64,000 bases of DNA, from contig NZ_QBUH01000012.1 in NCBI RefSeq assembly GCF_003058195.1, positions 1 through 64,000 on the forward strand. Reading direction: 5' to 3'. Of the stretch, positions 1 to 6,957 are shown one piece after another. Position numbers and translations under genes: made by a program. The notes beneath the pieces were generated by a model. That model worked only from the letters and a program-made list of their open reading frames with translations, was not told where the DNA came from and did no database searches. Positions within the stretch are counted from its first letter, which is position 1. Each line of letters opens with the position of its first letter. The stretch is from Elizabethkingia sp. YR214 (GTDB lineage: Bacteria; Bacteroidota; Bacteroidia; Flavobacteriales; Weeksellaceae).

Positions 1-78
1 GGCAATCTTACGCCTATTGAGTATAAGTATAAAATGTTAGCTGCTGAAAAGAAAAATACTCAATTAATAGCTGTCTGA
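1..78 (+). pseudogene. C-terminal end of a transposase, cut by the window edge
   Basis: Frame 1 is open from the first base to a TGA at 76-78 and reads G-N-L-T-P-I-E-Y-K, then a basic tail. The phrase LTPIEY resembles the end of the DDE integrase core in IS3-family OrfB proteins, where S-L-G-x-L-T-P-x-E-Y is common just before the stop. Only 25 residues are visible, so the family is a guess and intactness cannot be judged. An IS here fits the accessory character of the DNA that follows. Confidence 0.45.
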
Positions 79-665
79 AATATGGGGTACTTACATACAT
101 CCATAATAGATAAAATAAGTTGAGTTATATGTTTTTGATATGTATAACCACTAAAAGCATTTTTCATTTATATACTTTAATATTTTAAATCACAAGGGGA
201 GGATATTAAATGAAGATAGTAAATATAATATTAACTCTACTAAAATTGTATATTAAAAAAATTAACTTCGTACTTTGTACGAGCTTGAACTACCTTACTT
301 ACTACCCCCACCCAGTTCCAAAAAAGATAAACTCCCCCTCCTTATTAAGGATGATATTAATTTTTTTCAGGTGAAAATTGAAATTCTTTAATTTTTAGAT
401 GATCTTTTCTTTTATTCATAGACTCTTTATCTATAAGCTTATTGCCATATATGTCTTAAGAAAGACAAGTTGTGTTCTATTGATACTTTTTTAGCAAATC
501 AAATCTGCTTTTCCTAAATCATACTATTGGTTCTTGTATCTAATAAATAGCTTTTTTAATTCAACATACACTAGACACCCTCACTTATTAGTGCAGATAT
601 AGAGTCTGTACTCTGGCTTTATTAGTATGATAAGTTAGAGGTATTATAACTCAAAAGCTTTAAAA
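79..665. other. Gene-free AT-rich stretch
   Basis: No credible reading frame is present. The sequence is very AT-rich, with short C-runs near 305-345. A near copy of half of the palindrome at 2579-2592 occurs around 443-455 (gccatatatg). The right end of the upstream insertion sequence should lie here, but I could not define its inverted repeat. Confidence 0.5.
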
Positions 666-1016
666 ATGGTAAGAATTATTGGTTACATCACAAGACAAAA
701 AGAAGATGGTACTTTGTTTAATGTGCTACAGGTACAAGGAGGAATTGAAATGATTAAAAGCAAAGATACAGGGCAGTTCTATGCTACTGCAAAAAGAGCT
801 ACAGTTACTTGTACTTTTGATAAAGAAACATGTAAAAGTATTATTGGTACTGAGATGTCAGGTAGAATAGTAAAGATTGAAACTGAACCTTATGTTTATG
901 TAATTAAGGAAACTGGAGAAGAAATTACTTTGCATCATAGGTATACTTATTTGCCTGATGGGGTAGAAAGTGATGAAGAGAAACTTGCAAAACAGCTTGA
1001 AGAAGCATTTGCTTAA
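666..1016 (+). CDS. Hypothetical protein, 116 aa
   Basis: A small soluble protein without signal peptide or membrane segment. It is rich in beta-branched residues and ends in an acidic helix (ESDEEKLAKQLEEAF). The pattern of short charged strands suggests a small beta fold, but I recognise no family. It is a single-gene unit: a hairpin terminator follows directly at 1025-1069. The start is an ATG after an A-rich stretch, normal for this phylum, which rarely uses strong Shine-Dalgarno sites. Confidence 0.7.
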   Translation: MVRIIGYITRQKEDGTLFNVLQVQGGIEMIKSKDTGQFYATAKRATVTCTFDKETCKSIIGTEMSGRIVKIETEPYVYVIKETGEEITLHHRYTYLPDGVESDEEKLAKQLEEAFA

Positions 1017-1024
1017 TTTAATAT

Positions 1025-1069
1025 CCTAGAGTATAGACTTTAAAAGTTTATATTCTAGGTTTTTCTTTT
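1025..1069 (+). terminator. Rho-independent terminator
   Basis: A long imperfect stem starts with cctagagtatagactt and closes with agtttatattctagg, followed by ttttctttt. It lies just downstream of the 116-aa gene. Confidence 0.75.
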
Positions 1070-1174
1070 GCATGATATAGTTTAATATACCTACCCACTC
1101 AAGGTAAATCCCTTAGTAAGAAAAATCCTAGATATAATATTATAGCCAAATTCAGTATTTTTATCAAAAAAAGG

Positions 1175-1879
1175 ATGAGTACTGATACATTAATTTTTTT
1201 TGAACAATATTGTGGGAAAATTAATATTATAGATGCTTTAAATGTAATAATCAATACTAAGGGTATTGCTTCTTTGGATGATTCTGAAAGTTTTTGCTTC
1301 TCTCCAAGAGAATTTAGTACAGAAGAATTTGAGAGGATTTTATATGAAAACTTAGATTATAATTCATTAAGAAAAATAGATGAGATACGAGATGATTTAA
1401 GAAAGCTATATCATAATAAACAATTATTGTATGTCTTACCAATACTAAGAAAAGTGTTAGATGAATTTTCTGAAAAAATAGTGTTTAGCAATTATAAGCC
1501 AGTAATAATAACTGAGGATAATAGAATATTGATTTCTCAATTTAATAATATGGAAGTTATTTTTAGTAATCTCACACAAGCTATTTATATTTTATTTTGC
1601 CAGAACCCTAATGGAATTAATATAAAAGAGTTTGATAAGTATAAATATAAATTAATGGAGATATACTTTGATATTTCTGAATTTTCAGATCTTGCTATTA
1701 TGACAAATTCTATTGAAGAACTAGTTTCTCCTAATAATAGAGCTATTTATACACACATCTCTAGAATAAAAGCTACACTTTATCAAGTTATGGACAAGAA
1801 ATATGCAGACAATTATATTATAACGTCAGATAATTTTGGCTCTGATTATAAGTATATTCCAATCCTAAAAGCCAATTAA
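1175..1879 (+). CDS. Hypothetical protein with winged-helix-like C-terminus, 234 aa
   Basis: A soluble protein with no signal peptide. Residues from about 130 on (AIYILFCQNPNGINIKEF, then an acidic helix, LVSPNNRAIYTHISRIKA, DNYIIT) match my recollection of an uncharacterised Bacteroidota family with a winged-helix-type C-terminus. That pattern has a hydrophobic helix, a turn of the form hPxGI, a conserved NxIxxxxSRIK helix and a final beta-wing containing NYYIT. DNA binding is inferred, not shown. The ATG follows aaaaaagg. A 20-bp palindrome starts 27 bases after the stop, so this protein or the nearby XRE protein could be its reader. Confidence 0.65.
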   Translation: MSTDTLIFFEQYCGKINIIDALNVIINTKGIASLDDSESFCFSPREFSTEEFERILYENLDYNSLRKIDEIRDDLRKLYHNKQLLYVLPILRKVLDEFSEKIVFSNYKPVIITEDNRILISQFNNMEVIFSNLTQAIYILFCQNPNGINIKEFDKYKYKLMEIYFDISEFSDLAIMTNSIEELVSPNNRAIYTHISRIKATLYQVMDKKYADNYIITSDNFGSDYKYIPILKAN

Positions 1880-1905
1880 GCCCAATTAATAAGAGTGTAA
1901 TATTT

Positions 1906-1925
1906 TAGTTGCAAATTTGCAACTA
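1906..1925. promoter_or_regulatory. Perfect 20-bp palindrome, candidate operator
   Basis: The sequence tagttgcaaatttgcaacta equals its own reverse complement over all 20 bases. It lies 24 bases upstream of a TAnnTTTG -7 box and 51 bases before the start of the 109-aa exported protein, where an operator would sit. There is no T-run after it, so it is not a terminator. Confidence 0.6.
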
Positions 1926-1949
1926 TCTGAAATAGTTTCTTTTTCATAA

Positions 1950-1957
1950 TATATTTG
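1950..1957 (+). promoter_or_regulatory. -7 promoter box TATATTTG
   Basis: An exact match to the Bacteroidota -7 consensus TAnnTTTG, about 20 bases upstream of the start at 1977. No clear -33 TTTG is seen at the usual spacing; the position is close to the palindrome instead, which may hint at activator-assisted initiation. Confidence 0.6.
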
Positions 1958-1976
1958 CTATATAAATATTATAGTT

Positions 1977-2306
1977 ATGAAAAAGACATTTTTATTATTA
2001 GGGCTATTTGCAGGAGCAGTATTAGTATTTTGTCAAAAGGTGAAGCTTCAGAGTGGATACTACAAACCCAGTACAGGAACTTATGTAGAACCACATTATA
2101 AAACAGAAAAAAACAATACTAACTGGGATAATATGTCAACAAAAGGAAATTATAACCAGTATAATAATACTTCTGGAACTAGAGCTAAAGATTACTCTTC
2201 AGAAGCTTATAATTATGGGAGTGGACAAAGTATACAAACTGGATCTAAGGGAGGACAATACTATATAAATAGTAATGGCAATAAAACTTATGTTCCTAAA
2301 AGATAA
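1977..2306 (+). CDS. Small exported protein with PBCV-type basic adaptor motif, 109 aa
   Basis: Residues 1-20 form a typical signal peptide (KKTFLLLGLFAGAVLVFCQ) with cleavage near residue 20. The mature part is short, polar and Tyr/Asn/Gly-rich. The C-terminus reads TGSKGGQYYINSNGNKTY, a form of the short G-x-(R/K)-GG-x-YYINxxGxKxYV motif known as the PBCV-specific basic adaptor domain, often found at the ends of exported bacterial proteins. Its function is unknown; anchoring or binding to a surface polymer is a guess. The gene has its own -7 box and an upstream palindrome. Confidence 0.75.
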   Translation: MKKTFLLLGLFAGAVLVFCQKVKLQSGYYKPSTGTYVEPHYKTEKNNTNWDNMSTKGNYNQYNNTSGTRAKDYSSEAYNYGSGQSIQTGSKGGQYYINSNGNKTYVPKR

Positions 2307-2528
2307 TTATACATCCAGTAATTCTTTTAAGGTAATTTCCAAAGCATTAGCAATTCTTTGAAGTGTGAGGAGTGTAGGATTGGTTCTTCCAGCTTCTATT
2401 CTAGATATATTGGTAGGATCAATATTACCTTCCATTCTACCAACTAAGTCAACCTGAGAAATACCTTTTTGTATTCTCAGTTCTTTAATTCTTTTTCCAA
2501 CCTGTGTTAAAATTTCAGATTTTTCCAA
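2307..2528 (-). CDS. XRE-family HTH transcriptional regulator, 73 aa
   Basis: A single Cro/C1-type helix-turn-helix domain fills the protein: VGKRIKELRIQKGISQVDLVGR is followed by a recognition helix around DPTNISRIEAGRTNP and by TLLTLQRIANALEI. There is no extra sensory domain, as in small phage or plasmid repressors. The start is TTG at 2526-2528. It is divergent from the 204-aa exported protein, and the shared gap carries spaced TTGACA repeats and a 14-bp palindrome, so autoregulation and control of the exported cluster are plausible. Confidence 0.9.
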   Translation of the reverse strand: MEKSEILTQVGKRIKELRIQKGISQVDLVGRMEGNIDPTNISRIEAGRTNPTLLTLQRIANALEITLKELLDV

Positions 2529-2529
2529 C

Positions 2530-2592
2530 TTGACATATTTGACAAGTCAAAGAAACCTAATATATTTACAGATTATAATGCCATATATGGCA
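2530..2592. promoter_or_regulatory. Candidate operator region between divergent genes
   Basis: Two copies of TTGACA (2530-2535 and 2539-2544) lie next to the TTG start of the XRE gene and form an imperfect dyad (cttgacatatttgacaag). A perfect 14-bp palindrome, tgccatatatggca, sits at 2579-2592, 24 bases before the start of the plus-strand gene. Both are likely protein-binding sites for the adjacent XRE regulator or another factor. Confidence 0.55.
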
Positions 2593-2616
2593 AGTGTTTA
2601 ATTTAAAATAATATTT

Positions 2617-3231
2617 ATGAAAAATATCTTTATGTTATTAGTGTTTACTTCTATTACAGCTTTTGCACAAACAAATTTTGATAAAGGATTTAAAGCAGGC
2701 TACAATGAAGGTTACTGCTATGATAAAGGAATTGGATGTATCCCTCCATTAAGTCCATTACCACCACTTCCTAAGATTGAAGAGAATTCTAATTCTTATC
2801 AAGATGGTTATAATAGGGGGTTTCAAAAAGGTTTAGAGGAGCAAAAATCAAAAGAGAATTTAAATCAATCAAGTATAGATAGGCAACGATATCAGACTTA
2901 TCAACCCAAATTTGATACAGATTATATATATCAACCTAATTATGACCTTATGCAAAAAGTTTTAGAAAAAAAACAACAAGATTATGCTCAAGCTGAACAA
3001 CTTTATTATGAGTTTTTCAAATATATTTATAATTATAGCAGTAGTTTATCAAAAGAGATTTTAGATAAATACAGGGGTAATTTCATTGAGTATAGTGATA
3101 ATTATATTAAAAGAAATAATCCTCAGACATATGCTGATTATAAAAAATTGATAAATCAATTAGTAAAAGACTTTCAAGAAGGAGTTTTATTAACTGAAGA
3201 AAGAGAAGCTAAAAATGCTGAAATAGAATAA
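2617..3231 (+). CDS. Exported protein with GYNxGF-type repeats, 204 aa
   Basis: The signal peptide covers residues 1-18 (cleavage after AFAQ). The mature N-terminus has two related short motifs, FDKGFKAGYNEGYCYDKG and YQDGYNRGFQKGLEEQ, separated by a proline-rich linker (PPLSPLPPLPK). A charged helical, possibly coiled-coil segment follows (LMQKVLEKKQQDYAQAEQ onward). No enzyme motif is visible. Similar G-Y-x-x-G repeats occur in secreted hypothetical proteins of flavobacteria. It leads a cluster of small genes read in the same direction (2617-4121). Confidence 0.75.
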   Translation: MKNIFMLLVFTSITAFAQTNFDKGFKAGYNEGYCYDKGIGCIPPLSPLPPLPKIEENSNSYQDGYNRGFQKGLEEQKSKENLNQSSIDRQRYQTYQPKFDTDYIYQPNYDLMQKVLEKKQQDYAQAEQLYYEFFKYIYNYSSSLSKEILDKYRGNFIEYSDNYIKRNNPQTYADYKKLINQLVKDFQEGVLLTEEREAKNAEIE

Positions 3232-3254
3232 ATTCTAAGAAATTAAATAATAAA

Positions 3255-3476
3255 ATGATAGAGGGAGAATTACCTAAACCTTATTACAAAGGATTAGTAA
3301 AAGTTTATACACATGCAGAATTATATGACGAACCAGATATGGTAAATGGTAAGGTGATATATTCTATTCAGGATGGAAAAGTTAAAATTCTTGAAAGACT
3401 AATAGAAGGGAAATATTATAAAGTTAGTGTTGGCAATTATATTGGGTTTATCCACATGGGAAGTATAATTACTTAG
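3255..3476 (+). CDS. Small SH3-like domain protein, 73 aa
   Basis: The sequence follows the pattern of a bacterial SH3 domain: VKVYTHAELYDEPD, then VIYSIQDGKVKILERL, then YYKVSVGNYIGFIHMGSI, with the last W/Y-hydrophobic-x-x-x-x-I strand present. Such domains often bind cell-wall peptides. There is no signal peptide of its own at this start, so it acts inside the cell, or it is the detached end of a larger exported protein. It lies 23 bases after the 204-aa gene and 24 before the next one, consistent with co-transcription. Confidence 0.6.
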   Translation: MIEGELPKPYYKGLVKVYTHAELYDEPDMVNGKVIYSIQDGKVKILERLIEGKYYKVSVGNYIGFIHMGSIIT

Positions 3477-3500
3477 TATTATCAATGAAAATTTAATCAA

Positions 3501-4121
3501 ATGAAACAAATTTTATTTTTACTATTACTAGGACTTAGTATAAAGATGCATTCTCAAGAATACATAAATATAGGCTCAACAAAACAGAATGTTAAAGATG
3601 TTCAAGGGGAACCTGTAAGTATAGAATCATATGAAGGTTTAGGAGAGGAGATTTGGGGTTATGGTGAATCAGGAATTGCTTCTGTTACTTTTAAAAATGG
3701 AAAAGTAAAGTCCTTTAGGAATTATCAAAATATTCTAAGAATTGGAGATATTAAATATACCCCCTCAAAATCTAAGAAAGAATCAGATAATGATATCATA
3801 AAACAAATATTTAAGAGAGCAGGTAATTATCCTCCTTCACAAGAAGCTAATTTAACTAAGGGAACTAAATCACCTTCAGGGCTAGGCTTTAGAGCTGGTT
3901 CTGAGAGTGCTACTTTATCTCCAGATTTATCTCCAAAAACAAGAAAATTAGCTATAGAACTAAATTGGGACCCAAACTCCATGACTAGTGAAGAAATGGA
4001 AAAAGCTGCAAGTGAAATTCTGTTTGAAAGAAATATGAGAAGCTTATTTATTTTTCTTGGGATTAGCTTAGTGGCAATATTGGTATACTTTAAGTATTTT
4101 AGAAAAAAGCTAAATAAGTAA
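3501..4121 (+). CDS. Exported, membrane-anchored protein, 206 aa
   Basis: A signal peptide (residues 1-18, ending MHSQ) is followed by a segment resembling the SmpA/OmlA-type fold: INIGSTKQNVKDVQGEP, then a G-rich strand and VTFKNGKVKSF. A low-complexity Ser/Pro-rich middle leads to a C-terminal membrane helix (about residues 181-199) with a basic cytoplasmic end (YFRKKLNK). The topology is therefore exported domain outside and tail inside. The function is unknown. It is the last gene of the small exported cluster and is followed by a terminator. Confidence 0.7.
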   Translation: MKQILFLLLLGLSIKMHSQEYINIGSTKQNVKDVQGEPVSIESYEGLGEEIWGYGESGIASVTFKNGKVKSFRNYQNILRIGDIKYTPSKSKKESDNDIIKQIFKRAGNYPPSQEANLTKGTKSPSGLGFRAGSESATLSPDLSPKTRKLAIELNWDPNSMTSEEMEKAASEILFERNMRSLFIFLGISLVAILVYFKYFRKKLNK

Positions 4122-4131
4122 TTAATTTGTA

Positions 4132-4163
4132 GGGGCTGTCTCAAAAGGACAGTCTCTTTTTTT
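4132..4163 (+). terminator. Rho-independent terminator
   Basis: A 9-bp stem (ggggctgtc with gacagtctc, two G-T pairs) with a 7-base loop is followed by seven Ts. It ends the run 2617-4121. Confidence 0.85.
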
Positions 4164-4176
4164 ATACACAAGAATT

Positions 4177-4479
4177 ATGGAAAGCTTTCATTATCCCTTT
4201 ATACTAGGAGAGAATTATGAAAAATGGGAGTTTGATTTAGAAGTTCTGGATAAGGAAAGAATAAAAGGTTGTGATAGTTATATATATCTAAAGCCTATTT
4301 TTATTTCTAATATAAAAGTAAACAAAGTGGAGTTAGTTTTCTCATTAGATATACTTATAGGAGTGTACTATATATTTCATAAACAATCCTTTATAGAAAT
4401 ATTGAGAAATAAGGAAGTAATTAAAGATTATAATATAGATGGAAAGAAGCATATGTTGTACTATCAGATTCTAATGTAA
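4177..4479 (+). CDS. Hypothetical protein, 100 aa
   Basis: The frame opens only 13 bases after the T-run of a strong terminator, which leaves no room for an ordinary promoter. Expression would need read-through, or the true start may be internal. The protein is rich in Tyr, Ile and Lys, has no signal peptide and matches no family I know. It ends just before a two-way terminator. It may be a real small gene or the remnant of one. Confidence 0.4.
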   Translation: MESFHYPFILGENYEKWEFDLEVLDKERIKGCDSYIYLKPIFISNIKVNKVELVFSLDILIGVYYIFHKQSFIEILRNKEVIKDYNIDGKKHMLYYQILM

Positions 4480-4505
4480 CTTTTGGCTTTAATTTTCAAA
4501 AAAAC

Positions 4506-4528
4506 AAGGCTCTTTCGAGCCTTATTTT
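4506..4528. terminator. Two-way terminator between convergent genes
   Basis: A perfect 7-bp stem, aaggctc/gagcctt with loop tttc, has atttt on the right and aaaaaaac on the left. It can stop transcription from both the plus gene at 4177-4479 and the minus operon ending at 4527. Confidence 0.8.
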
Positions 4529-4853
4529 ACATTTTAGGATTAATTTGAATTATTGTTTTTATAAATTCTATACCTTTTTCTGAAACTAGGCAAGAAGAAG
4601 AGCCAAATGAATAATTTTTTGCAATATGAATCGTGTTAATTATTGGTTTAAAATATCCTTGATCAATAAACTCTTGTTTTGGATGATTATTTTCATTGAG
4701 TATTTTTTTCTCTCTTAATAATTTGAAAATTTTGATTCTGCCAAAATTTTTGATGTTTATTTTTTTTGCAACCTCAGTCATTTTATAATATTCCTTTTTT
4801 TGTTCATTATCTACGTATCCGTACATGTTTTTCTTTTTATTATTTTGTAGCAC
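4527..4853 (-). CDS. Phage antirepressor KilAC (ANT)-like protein, 108 aa
   Basis: The core MTEVAKKINIKNFGRIKIFK, then LLREKKILNENNHPKQEFID, then a GYFK strand and the final VSEKGIEFIKTII match the C-terminal KilAC/ANT domain of phage antirepressors. The N-terminal Bro/Rha part is absent, so it is a stand-alone ANT domain. It overlaps the start of the downstream-numbered helicase gene by 14 bases and is translated after it. Such proteins usually act as DNA-binding regulators in phages and phage-like islands. Confidence 0.75.
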   Translation of the reverse strand: MLQNNKKKNMYGYVDNEQKKEYYKMTEVAKKINIKNFGRIKIFKLLREKKILNENNHPKQEFIDQGYFKPIINTIHIAKNYSFGSSSCLVSEKGIEFIKTIIQINPKM

Positions 4854-6402
4854 TTTGGCACTTTAGGCTTTTATCGGTGGAGCTAGATAGAATAAGGTAG
4901 CTTTTAGAGTTGCTTTTCTGATGGTAAATTTTATATTCTCTTGCTGTAGCATATTTATCACACCACTTTCTAAACATATTAATTGTGAGAGATCTTGTTT
5001 CTAATGTGTGAAGAGCTTTGTATGCTTGGAATAATTTTATTTTTTCTTCTCTGTATTCATACGAATCCCCAGTGAATTTTACGTTTGAATCCATAAATTC
5101 AACAAATGATATATCAGTTTCTGAGATAAGCTTATTTTCTATTAGGTTTATTGGTGGACTATACTGAATTCCATATTTTAAAAATTTTTGGCAGTACTTT
5201 AACATAGTTATATAAAATAGATTCCATTGATTTGGTGTCCATTCTGAAAAAAAGGTACAACCAAATTCATCCCTTATGGACCTCCCTCTATAATATGGTG
5301 CTATTTCAATTTCAATTTTACGTCTCTCCTCTGAATTTCCACCACTGCCACTTAACATATAATTTGTTGTGATGAGTAGTTTTGGAGATAATTCAAAAGG
5401 AATTGTGAAAGACTGCTTTCCTTTTTTTTCAACCACCATACCACCAGTAATTACAGAAAAGAATGTTTCAAATAGAGTTTCAGAACTAATGTCATCAATG
5501 ATCATTAGTCTGCTTCCTAAACTGATATCTTGGTAAAAGAATCTATTACTTTTGGTTGTTAATGTTCTCCCGTCTTTTACTACACTATTAATCATGGTTT
5601 TTAACGCATCTGATATTAGTGTTTTTCCTGTTCCTCCTTGGGCTCCTCCTTCATAATCTATTTCCTCATCTACTAAAATAACAGCTTTTGTAAGTGAGGG
5701 ATCTTTGTAGCTGTGTAGTAAGTAGCCTATAGTTGACGTTAGATAATTGTATCGTTCAGAATTATTATTTGTGGCATTTTGTAAAAAAGTATCAAACATT
5801 GCTGTTTCTTCACTCTGTAAATCACGTAAATCTATATTATGCTGGATTATTTGTTCTCTAAAAATATAACCAGAATATTCTTCGTAAGGAATTAATCTTA
5901 TTTGATTTTTTGTAACCTCCACAACTCCATTTATAAAGAAGAAATAAGAAATATCTTTTGTTGCTGTATTTAATTTTACCTCGCTAATTCTTTGCATAGC
6001 AGTATCTAGTTTTGATGTTAAATAAATACCTTCTAAAAATTGTTCCCAAACTTCTGGTTGTTGATCTATTTCAAGGAGTTGATATTTGATGGCTTCCATC
6101 ATATCTTCCTGATCAGAATTTATTAGTATACTGTTTTTATGTATTCTTACTAGTTCATAGCCTCCATTAGGCATTCTTAGTCTTCTAAAACCTAAGCTTT
6201 CCAGAAATTTTAAGACTTTGGCAATTTTAAATTCAATATGAACCTGATTTCCATTGTAGCTTATGCTGTAAAAATTTTGCTCTGGAATTATTGCTGTGGA
6301 GGTTGAGTTATTTTGAGAATTGTTCTGTATAATAAGTGTTGATTTTGCCTGATTCTCTTTTTCTACTGATGCAGGTATTGTTCCTTGTTCTTCTATTTTC
6401 AT
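4840..6402 (-). CDS. Primase-helicase, SF3/DUF5906 type, 520 aa
   Basis: A replication protein of phage, plasmid or satellite type. The helicase core shows Walker A GGAQGGTGKT (residues 252-261), Walker B LMIIDD (299-304), a sensor LITTN (343-347) and arginines at 360-361, the arrangement of superfamily-3 hexameric helicases. The N-terminal 250 residues would hold the priming or origin-recognition part, but no clear primase metal motif is visible. C-terminal residues 400-510 look like a winged-helix tail. Its presence implies the element can replicate when excised. It lies between the xis-like gene and the ANT gene in one minus-strand run. Confidence 0.85.
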   Translation of the reverse strand: MKIEEQGTIPASVEKENQAKSTLIIQNNSQNNSTSTAIIPEQNFYSISYNGNQVHIEFKIAKVLKFLESLGFRRLRMPNGGYELVRIHKNSILINSDQEDMMEAIKYQLLEIDQQPEVWEQFLEGIYLTSKLDTAMQRISEVKLNTATKDISYFFFINGVVEVTKNQIRLIPYEEYSGYIFREQIIQHNIDLRDLQSEETAMFDTFLQNATNNNSERYNYLTSTIGYLLHSYKDPSLTKAVILVDEEIDYEGGAQGGTGKTLISDALKTMINSVVKDGRTLTTKSNRFFYQDISLGSRLMIIDDISSETLFETFFSVITGGMVVEKKGKQSFTIPFELSPKLLITTNYMLSGSGGNSEERRKIEIEIAPYYRGRSIRDEFGCTFFSEWTPNQWNLFYITMLKYCQKFLKYGIQYSPPINLIENKLISETDISFVEFMDSNVKFTGDSYEYREEKIKLFQAYKALHTLETRSLTINMFRKWCDKYATAREYKIYHQKSNSKSYLILSSSTDKSLKCQSATK

Positions 6403-6423
6403 AAATTTTATATTTTTTTTTAA

Positions 6424-6450
6424 GAATGGCTTCTAAACATGAAGCCATTC
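6424..6450. promoter_or_regulatory. Perfect 10-bp hairpin in the leader of the primase-helicase gene
   Basis: gaatggcttc and gaagccattc pair perfectly around a 7-base loop. For the minus operon the hairpin is followed by A-rich, not T-rich, sequence, so it is not a terminator in that direction; towards the plus strand a T-rich run follows. It lies 22 bases before the helicase start and could control translation, bind the HTH protein, or stop plus-strand transcripts. Confidence 0.5.
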
Positions 6451-6459
6451 ATATTTTAA

Positions 6460-6768
6460 TTATTTTTTTGCTCTACTATATTTTTTGCCTAGGTTGGACA
6501 GGTATATCTGGGAAGTTTCTTCTTTTGTTTTTTGCTTGCCACTCATGATCCATTCATCTAATTCTGATTTTTTGAAAAATATTAACTTCCCTGTTGGTTT
6601 GTAATGAGGGATTGTTTTGGAACTTGTTAACTTGTAGAGATAAGACCTACTTGTTTGTAGGTAGATAGCTGCCTCCTCAAAATTTAATATCTCTTTTACT
6701 GAGAGGCTTAATGTGTTGATTTTTTCATCCATTTCTTGTAATGCAAAAATGATTTCTTCATTTGCCAT
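6460..6768 (-). CDS. Excisionase-like HTH protein, 102 aa
   Basis: The central segment ILNFEEAAIYLQTSRSYLYK, then LTSSKTIPHYKPTGKLIFF and KKSELDEWI is a typical MerR/excisionase-family DNA-binding domain (residues 28-80), preceded by a short coiled coil. Such proteins direct integrase towards excision or regulate element genes. It is the first gene of the minus run xis-like, helicase, ANT. The gap upstream carries two alternative hairpins. Confidence 0.85.
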   Translation of the reverse strand: MANEEIIFALQEMDEKINTLSLSVKEILNFEEAAIYLQTSRSYLYKLTSSKTIPHYKPTGKLIFFKKSELDEWIMSGKQKTKEETSQIYLSNLGKKYSRAKK

Positions 6769-6856
6769 GATTCTTTTTTTTTAAATTAATCTTGTTTTGG
6801 CTTCTCCAAAACTTGCGCTGCAAAAGTCTTAGGATTAAATCTTTACATATGTTTAC

Positions 6857-6884
6857 TTTACCAGTACCTTTGGGTAAAGGTATT
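6857..6884. promoter_or_regulatory. Two mutually exclusive hairpins upstream of the xis-like gene
   Basis: taccttt-gggt-aaaggta (6865-6882) is a perfect 7-bp stem followed by tttt. The same right arm can instead pair with ctttacc at 6857. The pair lies about 90 bases upstream of the excisionase-like gene, in the only gene-free part of the replication module. It could be an operator, origin or excisionase-binding region; nothing more can be said from sequence alone. Confidence 0.4.
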
Positions 6885-6900
6885 TTGAGGGGTTATTTTG

Positions 6901-6930
6901 CAAAAAAAAACCACTCTAAAAATAGAGTGG
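6901..6930 (-). terminator. Rho-independent terminator
   Basis: Read on the minus strand, ccactct-atttt(t)-agagtgg is followed by nine Ts. It ends the transcript of the 311-aa gene at 6958-7893. Confidence 0.85.
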
Positions 6931-6957
6931 CTGTATATGAAAATATAAATTGTATAT

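Noticed and set aside
3827-4171. A 114-codon minus frame over the 206-aa exported protein
   Set aside because: It begins within the terminator hairpin and is antisense to a gene with signal peptide and membrane anchor.
6424-6450. Terminator between the xis-like and helicase genes
   Set aside because: For the minus operon the stem is followed by As, not Ts, so it would not end that transcript; listed as a regulatory hairpin instead.
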